In this document: positions 54,417 to 64,000 of the stretch, in pieces
How positions within the stretch are numbered: position 1 is the first letter of the stretch
Layout of the letters: each line of letters begins with the position of its first letter
NCBI RefSeq assembly: GCF_003945595.2
Contig: NW_024104420.1
Span: forward strand, 866,201 to 930,200
Origin: Pipra filicauda
Lineage: Eukaryota; Chordata; Aves; Passeriformes; Pipridae
DNA length: 64,000 nt
Direction of reading: 5' to 3'
Translations under genes and position numbers: made by a program
Notes under the pieces: generated by a model
What the model was told of the DNA's origin: nothing
Seen by the model: the letters and a program-made list of their open reading frames with translations, nothing else
The model's database searches: none

Positions 54417-57400
54417 AGCAAAGACAAAGGTTATTTTGGTGAGCAAGGTGGGATGATAGAGACTGTTTCACACCTGAGACGCCCTCAGGGTATTACTTAT
54501 GGTCACACATGGGTCACAACCAACCCATGAAGGTTGACTGGCTGTGTGTGTACCTCCATGTTCAGCTGTGCACATTTGGATCTCATCTGTGGTCTGAGTT
54601 ACACTGTCTTCCACTATGCAAACTGTGTTTTCTGTGATTCTGTTACACAAATAAATTGTTCTGACACCTTGAAAGAGTGGTGAGCTATTTTCCTGTCCTT
54701 GATTATCTCTGCAGGAGGAAAGTAGAAAGCCAGAACACTCCAATTACATCAATTTTACAGCATCTCGACATGTCCGAGTTACTAGTTACTGTTTTAACTC
54801 CCTTGCAGGATGTGTATACTGTATTCTGAGTTTTCAAACTCACAGGCTTATGATGTTTCTGTCCCTAACAGAAGCATCATTATTCTTACCCCACTTCGGT
54901 GAAACTTTGTACTTACTTGCATATACGCCAGGTAAGCACATTAATAGCAGCCATCTCTGCAGTGCTCACTGGTAAAACCTTTGAATTCTAGCTTCATTGG
55001 CTGTAGACAGCACTGGCAGTCAGAGCTCCTCAGGAACTTTTTGACTTTCCTAGCCCTTTAATTAGTAATTTATTTTTCTCCTTATTCATATCCATTATTT
55101 TTTCTAGGCAGTATTATTTTGGTTTAAGATTAATTTGAAAGGTGTGATTTAGCTGAAAACAATTGTGAGAAAGGAGGGCATGACTCCAAAAACTACTTGT
55201 GTCACCAAGTGCAGTGTTTATTTTGGCTTTCTTTGCTTACTAATTATCAATTTGATGATGGATCTCAGAACTTTTTGTTATGTTTCATTCTTCCTTTTTA
55301 TCACAGTTTACAAGCCAAAGTAGGTGACAGGATGTTTGCCTTTTCTTTACAAAGTTTCATCTTTTTTAAAGCAGTTACATTTAATTAAAAAAAAAAGTCA
55401 ATGTGTTCTGACTTAAAGCTGTACTCATAAGCGAGAGTTTGGTTAAAACTATCAAATTATCTAGCTGTTGATATGAAAAATGTCTAGCTCCTGTTTAGAG
55501 GTGAAAAAAAATATTTCCTTTAACTGTATTTTAAACATTATAAATAGCTGTGGTACAACTTTGTGAAAGCAGAAGTGAGTAATCTTGTCTGTTTCTGCTC
55601 TCTCCCTCCTCTACAGTTTTTGGAAAACTGCATTAGGATGGGATTTTGGGTCTTCAGAAGACAGGAAATAATACCAATAAAAAAAAAATAGCAATAGGAA
55701 CAACACACTTTCTGGACTCTACGCTGCCTGTTCCATAAATATCTGACTTTCTAGATGGCTGGCAAAACAGCCTGTGATGTCTTCCAAGTTAGTTAAGAGA
55801 AATCTCAGTTGTAACTCTGCAAACCCATTCAGCATTTCAGACCCAGTATTGCTCTTCTTTAACGTGGTATCAGGCAAGAGATCTTCTTGTGATAGGGTGT
55901 GATCAATCCACTCACAGAAATTTAGTACTCTGCTTGAAAATATTAGGATATTTGTTTTCTCACATTCCAGAGGGAAACATAGACCTATATCTGATGTTGT
56001 TCTCAACATCTGTTTCAAATATTTTTTGAGAGAGTTCTCTCTATTTTTATGGTAGCTTGTAATGATTAACATTTCATGCATGGATACTTTTATGACAGTA
56101 AACGAAGGGATAATATGGCTATATAAGACTATGTCAGCTGCTGTTAAAAGCTGCAGCTTGGGGTGTGAGGTGTTTTTCCAAAGCTGCTGTCTGACCTTGA
56201 TTTGTGGTCATAGATGAAGTGTTTAATTTCCCTAAACTTCATGACCCCTCAGTCATTCAGCATTAGGCAATACTTTGTAGCACTGAAACATTTTCATGTA
56301 ATCCTCTAGGTTTAATTTATTAATTTTCTTCCTTCCACTTAGAAGAATATTGATCAATGGCATTTATTTACCAGCAGGATAGACACATCTAGATTTCTGA
56401 AGATTTACAAATGCTGTAATTGTTCCCATTTCTAGGGCATTCAGTGTTGCCATCGATCAGTAACACTAATGCCTTTTTCAATGTAGTCATTTTTATATGA
56501 TAAACCTCACTGGAGCCTCTCAAGAGTGGAAAGGTATTTTTCATATTGCTCTGCATCCAACTTGCGTTGAAAGCAGAGGATGATACTGCCTGCAGAAACT
56601 CCAAATGTTTCACAGAGAATAAGAAGTATCTTTCATTTTAAGTTGAAGAAACTGAATGAAAGAAGTCCAGTATGGAGACCAACCATAGGAGGAAAGTCCA
56701 CAGTCTTGACACACCTGTGTAATTTCCAACCATCACTTCTAATGTTAACTTACTCTTTTTTGTTAACCACCACAGAGAGAAACAATGTCTGTCCTAATTT
56801 TTCCTTGCTAGACTTTAGATTCACTATTTAATTTCCCCTCTACTAGAGATTTTTATAAATATTCTTCTGTAAGGAGATAGTGATTTAATTTATATTTGTT
56901 TGGTCAAATTTATTTTCTAGGTAGTCTGAACTTGTAGCAGCTGCTAGTGTTTAGTGAAATTAGAGCCGAGTCTTTTTCAACAGAAATTTTTCTTTTACCA
57001 TATGTACAATTTCAACGATGTTGTTTTGGTCAATAAAACCTCCAAACAATTCTTTAAAATAATAAACATCTTTATCAGTGAAGAATTTTAATATTTTAAA
57101 GTTTTTGTTTTGAAATTACTTTAAACAGTTGGAGCATAACTTATTTCACGTATCTAAAGGGAATTTTTAGCATATAAGAATACATTTGTTTGCAAATCTC
57201 TTCTTGTTACCACAAGATGTCTCTGTCCTTGCATTCCCTATAAATAATCATGCTATGTTATTAAGTCACATATGTAAGAGAGGAAATTCAGTGGAATTTG
57301 AAAGATATTGTAAAACAAACAATCTTCAGGTTTTAATTTTCTCTCAATCATTTCTGAGCTATAAATTAGGAGATATTCAGAGTGTTACTCCCTGAAATTA

Positions 57401-60400
57401 TTATCTAACTGTCTGGGAACCTTAAACATAGTCTCTCCTTAGATTTAGAAGGTAGTAGATTGGTTTTGTTTTAGTCTGCACTTTTATAAGGGGTATTTCT
57501 AGATCTATAGTGCAATGACAGTCTTTTATTCGAATAAACTGAAATAAAGTAATTGGAATGAGTAAATAGGAAACAATATTGAAGACATTACAGACAAAAA
57601 AGTGTTTTAAACAATAGCAAAAACCAGTGGGGCAAAGAGAGAAAAACTGCTAAATTGCATGATCAAATTCTGAGGAGCACTTTGGAGAAAAAGTATGATT
57701 GCTTTAGTTATCTCATAACATGAACTCTGTCTCTCTCCTATAGCAAAGCCTTAAAATTCATGGACACAGTATCCATTTGTTTTCTTTCTCTTTTACCTTC
57801 CCTCTCAATCATCATTTTTCATGACATGCTCCTTCTCTGTCAGCTGGAACAAATACACTGTAATTAATGCTCACTGTGGGGCTGTGCTTGGAAGAATATA
57901 ACTTGGAGTGAAGGGGAAGGTACAGGAGCTCCCACCATCCACACTTAGGGAAGGCAACTTTGCATCACTGCCTGTTTCCTATTGACTGCTATTCCTGGGC
58001 ATAATGTATTTACAATTCAATGACTTTAGTTTTATGAGGCTTAGTTTAACAATACTATATAACAATTTGTGAAGTTTAAGAGATCTGTGTATTGAAAGCT
58101 CTCTTTAAGTGGATCAAATATGCTTCCTGAGCTACATAAAACAGCTTTACAGCCACTGAAGAAAAATAAAGGTAAGTGTCTGACTATAGTTTTTTTGAAT
58201 GCCAATGCCGTTGGAAAAAAACCCTGACCTTTCTACTGCCTACATCTGTCAGGAGAACTACCTAAAGCCACATGAAAGAAAAGAAGTGTCTTCCAACTTT
58301 ACCTTTGGTTCCATTCCAAGTCTTAGATTTGACACTCAAGTCCCAGGGTGAGAAGTGCTTTTCAACATCTGGCCTTTTAGACTTCTGTGCAGAGGGGGAA
58401 GGATGCAGCTCTGAGCTTAAATGCTGCAGCAATCAGGTTTCCTTTGTATAATGCGTGAGGCCTGGAATATGTTAAGAGTGTTCAAGAGTTCAGAATATGG
58501 GTTTTCCTCTCTATGCTAATCAGACATTCAGAAAAAAAAAAAGCCATTTTGTCAGAATTTGATACTCACAACTGTTTAAAACCTTAGCAAATACCATGGT
58601 ATGTGTATGCTCCAAATGTCAGCCATTTTTTTTTCTGAGGAGATTGGATTTTTGCAGGAGAGAGCGAAGAATATCAATCAACTGTAGCCTAGTGACCCTT
58701 AACTCATTGAGCTTAGTAGCGGATGTGTGTGTAGCTTTGAATCAATGGTTTTGGGAAGAACAGCTTTGAACCATGGCAAGTATTTTAGGGGAGCAAAGCC
58801 TCCATCATTTTGCTTTTTTAAATTTGGTTTCATTGACTTCTAAATGAAACTTGATCTCCTGCCAGATATTTTTTTGTGGGTGTTTATTGGTTCTTGGGGG
58901 ACTTAAAAATTTTCTGCAATCAGTTTCTTGTAAAGGATTGAAGCTTTCTTTAGTTTTCACCTTTTGTTTACCTTCTCTATCTCTAATCTCTACCACTGTC
59001 TGGTTTGTCTTTAAAAATCATATCCTTGGCCAAACTGAGCAATCTTTCTATATTGATTCTCTACCTTCTCTTGCCAGTAGTGCTTCTCAGTATTCTCACT
59101 CATTTAAATAGCTTCATCAACTTTGATTTACTAGTTTTAGTGGTATTATGAGGGTTGCTCCCAGATGATATCCCATCAACTAAGAAGCCAGGAAAAAATC
59201 TGTTTATGCTGTGCTGCTCATCAAAATATTGTCCTCTAAAGCCCTAGAAGAGCTTTGAAGACCCTCTATCTAAGCAACTGCAAGCGGGCAGGTGGTGGCT
59301 GAAGCTGGACAGAAGAGATCTGACTCATAACTACTTCTTTTCTACCAGATTTCTCTTTTCAACTCCTGAGACCTAGCAGTGCCCGATGTATTTGTATGTG
59401 AACTTTCACTGAGGGAGAGCTGGTTTAAGCTGTCTTTTCACTTAATTGCTTGACCAACACCAGATGCCTGTAATAATTCTCTTGCACTCCAAGCTTATGA
59501 TGCAAATTTAAACCCATTTAAAAGCATATAAAAGGAACCATTATTCTGTCAAACTTTCTCTAAGAATCAATGAAGATATGTACCGGGAAGGAAAGACTCG
59601 TTCACGCTTTGTTTGAATCTGGAAATGCATGTTGTTAAATGGCTGTTCTTTTCATTTGAACTCCATGTGTTTTATCTGCTTTCAGTATTTTGGTCAATTT
59701 GCTGATGCCAGATTCTGTCCAACCAGAGCAGCAGAAAGGTGTGCCAAGCAGAATATTAGCAGCCTCAGGAGTTTCAGTCACCTCTACTCCTTCTTACATC
59801 CTATCAGAGAAGCCTGCAACCAGCACATTTTCCCCTCATTTCAAAGTCTTTGCTCACTGCATCTTGCCAGTCTAGAAACCATCACCTTCAAGTGCTCACT
59901 CTGACTGTTCTTCCTTACAGGGGTTCATAACCATAGAAGGGAAAATAAAGAAACAAAGAAAAAAAAAAGAGAGTACAATATGTCACATTGAAATTTTAAT
60001 GACTCTCTTTCTAGAGGCAAAATCTTTGGAGTTTGTGCTTTAAGATGAGCAAGAACTGCAGATAGAATGAAAGATATTTATTATGTGAAAACCTGTATTG
60101 TTGAGTTTGTCTGTAAGAAAATCTAAGTGGGAGATGTATCTTATCAGGTCTGCATGTAACATCCTTGAGAAAAGCTTATGTGAAACTGTCTTGAAATAAA
60201 TAGGTGTTTTCTTAGCATATTCTTCCACTTTTTGGGGGATCCTAAATGTTAGCATATTGAAAACTCAAAGCTACCCACACTGACACATGGTTAATTTTGT
60301 AAATTTACAGCCTGTAAGGCCTCGGAAAATGTGATCATCTAGTCTAAACAGTAGTAGACTAACATAATTTTCTGAATTAGAAATTAAATATTAGGGGAAA

Positions 60401-61134
60401 AGACATGATCCTAAGTTAAAATATGGCCAATCAGGGAGGTTCTATTATGATCTGTAACACAGTTTTGCATGGTGTGATCTGACTTTAAACAGCTTCAGCT
60501 TCCATTCCCTTGATAATGTTATGTTTATGTTACTTATGTTATGTGGAGAGCATGTAAGTTTTTTTAGGTACTTACAATGTTTCACCGCTCTGTTTGAGAA
60601 GTAAAGGAGACTGAAATGCTGTGATTTCTCATAAAACCTGCTTTACAACTTAATTATTTTTGGTGGATTTTTCAATTTCCCTTTGATTTACCAACTTTCA
60701 CCCAAAGTATCGACACCAACTTTGAATGAAATTATAGAGTGCTTGTGATGGGTGATTGAAGCCCTCAGGATCTCTCTGTTTATCTAATCAGGAAGACCAT
60801 TTGTCCTCTTGACCTAAGAACTGGTGCTCAGCTTTTTACTAACTGTGATTCCTAAGTCCTATTTGGAGTTGCAACTTCCCAGCACGGTGCCCCGTTGTGT
60901 AAATATTTACTGTACTCTCATATTACTTCAGTTTGGTCCAACGTAAAATACAGACTGTAGCTGCTCTGTGGCAGCAAAAAAACAGTCTGTGATTTCATAC
61001 AATCCAAAGTGAAGCATTCCTACAGGATGGTATTTTCTCTGTAATGTTACGAGCTGTTATTAATTCTTTCATCTTTTTAATTTCTGTTATTGTATTTTGT
61101 AGCCTTCTAGTTTTTAATTTGTATTTTTTTGGTG
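54417..61134. other. Intergenic, no gene seen
   Basis: AT-rich sequence. The largest open frame is 55719-56081 on minus (120 codons), with no recognisable motif. I recognise no repeat family in this stretch. Confidence 0.55.
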
Positions 61135-61183
61135 TTATGTTCAGTATTATAATCAGTATTATTATGTTCAGTATTATAATCAG
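61135..61183 (+). repeat. 22-bp direct repeat, two perfect copies
   Basis: TTATGTTCAGTATTATAATC plus AG occurs at 61135-61156 and 61162-61183, just before the LTR. Probably replication slippage in AT-rich DNA. Confidence 0.85.
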
Positions 61184-61218
61184 ACTATATAGGTGTGATT
61201 ATAGTACATTGATTACTT

Positions 61219-62079
61219 TGTGGTAGGTTGACCTTGACTGGCTGTCAGTGCCCACCAAGCCACTCTGTCACTCCCCCCTCATCAACAGCATAAGGGAGAA
61301 AAATATGACAAAAAGCTCATGGGTTGAGATGGGAACAGGGAGGTCACTTACCAATTACTGTCACAGTCAAAACAGACTCAACTTGGGGAAATTAATCTAT
61401 TACCAGTCAAAATCAGAATAGAATAATGGTCAAATCTAAAAACCACCTTGACTGCCACTCACCCTCCCCTTCCAAATCTTCTACCTCCTCCCCCACTGAG
61501 CAGTACTGAGGGGTGGGGAATGGGGCTTACAGTCATTTCATCACTCATCACTCATTTCATCACTCATGCAGTCTCAGCTGCTCCTTCCTACTGGTGTTCT
61601 TCCACTGCTCCAATGGGAGTGGAGGCCTTTAGGAACCTGCTGTTCCAACATGGGTCCCACATGGGGTCACAGGTCTTTGCACCACAACTGCTCCTGCATG
61701 GACTACTCTCTTTACAGGTCCACAGATGCTACCAGGACCCTGCTCCAGCGTGGGACTCCATGGGCTGCAGGGGGACAGCTTGCCTCACCATGGTCTTCAC
61801 CGGGGCTGCAGGGGAATCTCTACTCCGGTGCCTGAAGCACTTCCTGCCCCTCTTTCTTTACTGACCTTGGTGTCTGCAGATCTGTTTCTCATAATTGTTT
61901 TTCTCACTCTTCTCTCCCAGCTCCTGCTGTGTAGGTATTTTTACCCTGTTCTTAAATATGTTACTACACATATGCTTCCACTATTGCTAATGGGCTCAGC
62001 TTTAACCAGTGGCAGCAGCTTCTGGCATGTTCCCATGGAAGCCACCTTTGCAGCCTCCTGTTATGGAAACCTTGCAACA
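61219..62079 (-). mobile_element. Old solo LTR, same family as the one at 28.6 kb, opposite orientation
   Basis: The + strand starts TGTGGTAGGTTGACCTTGAC and ends near GGAAACCTTGCAACA, matching the reverse of the 28646-29707 LTR (TGTAGTGGGTTGACC... and ...CAGAAACCCGCTACA). The conserved TATTTAAG lies on minus at 61951-61958. It is shorter than the 28-kb copy (861 against 1,062 bp) and clearly diverged, with no readable target duplication, so it is older. Confidence 0.8.
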
Positions 62080-62103
62080 TAAACCCAATACAGACCTATT
62101 ATA

Positions 62104-62762
62104 TACTTATTGCTGGTGGATGAGAGGCTGGACATGAGCTGGCAATGTGCACTTGCAGGCCAGAAAGCCAAACGTGTCCTTATCTGCATCAAAAGCAGTG
62201 TGGCCAGCAGGGCAAGAGACGGGATTCTCCCCCTCTACTCCCTTCTGATGAGACCCCACCTGGAGTACTGCACCCAGCTCTGGGATCCTCAGCATAAGAA
62301 GGATATGGACCTACTGGAATGAGTCCATAGGAGGGCCATCAAGATAATTAAGGGGATGGAGCACCTCTCGTGTGAGGAAGGGCTGAGAGAATTGGGTTTG
62401 TTGAGCTTGGAATAAAGAAGGCTTCAGGGTAACCTAATTGTGGCATTCTAGTACCTGAGGGGAACCTACAGGAAAGATGGAGAACATGTGGTGACAGGAC
62501 AAGGGGGAATGGATTAAAACTAAAAGAGTAGATTTAGATTCATTATTAGGAAGAAGTTCTTTGCTTTGAGCATGGTGAGGCCCTGGAACTACTTGCCCAG
62601 AGAAGCTGTGGATGCCCCATCCCTGGAAGTGTTCAAGGCTTATGGGGCAATCAAGCGTATGGGACTCTAAGCAACCTGGTCTAGCGAGAGGTGGCCCTAG
62701 GGGTTGGAACTAGATAATCTTTAATGTCCTTTCCGACCCAAACCATTCTATGATTCTAAGAT
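62104..62762 (+). mobile_element. CR1 LINE 3' fragment
   Basis: Starts in the ORF2 C-terminal region (a Val-Asp-Glu-Arg-Leu-Asp-Met-Ser block at ~62112). It continues through GACCCCACCTGGAGTACTGC at ~62251 and ends in ATTCTATGATTCTAAGATT near 62762. One frame is open for 70 codons, then a TGA (GGAATGAGTCC, ~62318). It sits ~25 bp downstream of the old LTR. It resembles the 14-kb copy more than the young 30-kb subfamily. Confidence 0.88.
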
Positions 62763-64000
62763 TACATCAGTTGTACATGTAATATTATAAGACAAGATGT
62801 GTTTGTAGTTGTAGGGGTTTTTTTTTTGCCCTTTGATTAAATAATGCCTAGGTTAGTGAATCCATTATTTTGAGTTCGGTGACACTTCTCAGTGTGCCTT
62901 CAGACTTTTAGAAGTACAGCTATATCCAGAACATTTGAGTCCCTACAATGGGAGACAAAAAAAGACAATGTCATATTTTTGAAATTTTTCCTCCTCTCTT
63001 AGTTTCAGAGATACTTGGCAGCCAAAGTTTCTTAAGCTGTTTTACTGTCGTTTTTGCATCTTCAGTCACAGATGCTTTGAATTATCACACTATCATTTTT
63101 ACAGCCCTCCATTTTCCACACTATTTTATCTGGGCCCTGTGAAGGATGCTCAAACCACTATGATCGATTTGTACCAAGGGCACAGAAAGCTATAATACTG
63201 TAACAGGGCTAGCCCTTAATGGGATACTGTTTGCATCTGTTTGAAAGAGTAATTTGTTCCTTTTGCTCCCTGTTAACAGTATACTGTGAATTCCTTTGAT
63301 CATTTTCTGCTTTCACTTTGGAATCCATTTCCATTTTCTAAATATGGCTTTTACTATCAGCCCATTTTCCTAACTCTCTTTCAAGAGATATTTAATGCTA
63401 TATTTAGTGTACAAAATCAAAGTAGAATTTCATCTTTAGGTGTTGTGTCTTTCACCTTCGTTGGAACTTGTTTCTGGTGGACTTTAATTATTGCATGATG
63501 TTTATGGTATAATGTTCATTGTATGATGACATGGGAAAACATTAGAAATATATGTTCTATACAAAAGTACTAATAAAACCTATACACAGTTCCAAGAAAT
63601 GGTTGTGGGTTTCTTCTTGCTGATATTTCAATATTGGCCTTACAACAGCTATAAATTAGAGAAGTAACAACATTGACTTGTATTGTTGCAGAACTGTTCT
63701 GAGTTTAGTTTAATGGCACAGTCAGTTCCTTTTACTAATTTAGTTCAGTTTTGATTGGGTTGCAATGCACAACAGTGTGCAAAACTTTGTCACTGCATTT
63801 TGGTATAAGGGTGCTACAGGCTACAATTCTATGCTTATCAATACTACGTTTGTGCATTAGTAAATCATCTTATTTCACTATTGGGTTTATATCAGCCCTA
63901 AACCCATGACAGCATTCCTGTAAGTTATGCAAAAATGCAAGTAACATCATGATGCTTGTGGGAGAGGCAATATGTGCTGGAAGAAAGTACTTGTCAAGCA
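62763..64000. other. Intergenic, no feature seen
   Basis: AT-rich sequence to the window end. There is no gene or repeat I can name. Confidence 0.6.

Noticed and set aside
54441..54466. ATCATCCCA near 54450 (minus) and near 51763 (minus) as a target-site duplication around the pseudogene
   Set aside because: The 5' copy lies ~30 bp away from the repeat start, so it does not sit at an insertion border; a 9-base match is likely by chance.
55719..56081. A 120-codon open frame on minus
   Set aside because: No start context, domain or splice evidence, and no recognisable homology; frames of this size are expected by chance in 64 kb.

Overview
This is vertebrate nuclear DNA, almost certainly from a passerine bird. 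The evidence is split coding exons with GT/AG borders, AT-rich introns and intergenic DNA, many CR1 LINE fragments with the (ATTCTATG)n-type 3' end, avian-type solo LTRs, and one tRNA-Ile-headed SINE with a CR1-like tail (TguSINE1 type, known from songbirds). There are no bacterial-type genes. HSD17B4 is Z-linked in birds, so a Z-chromosome origin is likely; that is inference from gene identity.

The only intact host gene is the 3' part of HSD17B4 on the + strand. Seven consecutive exons (6228-6297, 10197-10303, 10614-10700, 13069-13158, 15706-15844, 25324-25451, 27081-27170) encode the last ~236 residues of the peroxisomal D-bifunctional protein: the C-terminal part of the 2-enoyl-CoA hydratase 2 domain, then the whole SCP2-like domain, ending in the peroxisomal signal AKL. 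All exon phases agree. Upstream exons lie before the window; positions 1-6227 are intron. The introns hold a CR1 internal fragment (ORF1 esterase to ORF2 start, ~1485-2036), a solo LTR (8461-9072), CR1 3' fragments (14066, 19800, 21893), and a young CR1 nested in an old one (22196-22382).

From ~27.5 kb to the end I find no confident functional host gene. This stretch is an intergenic repeat landscape: a 1,062-bp solo LTR with a 5-bp target duplication (28646-29707); a 5'-truncated CR1 with a 655-codon open reverse-transcriptase frame (29855-32070); a 554-bp ALV-like solo LTR with a 6-bp target duplication nested in a minus-strand CR1 (44125-45850); the SINE (49411-49554); and an LTR followed by a CR1 (61219-62762).

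The most unusual locus is 50.6-54.4 kb. On the minus strand, an intronless, frame-broken sequence resembling SIMC1 (SUMO-interacting motifs containing 1; SLF2-related) lies between two copies of a 110-bp direct repeat. The downstream copy sits in an LTR-like block with a poly(A) signal. The arrangement (LTR leader, ORF, LTR) looks like a captured host gene or a retrocopied LTR-driven chimeric mRNA. It is clearly degenerate now. The SIMC1 identity rests on recognition only and needs a protein search.
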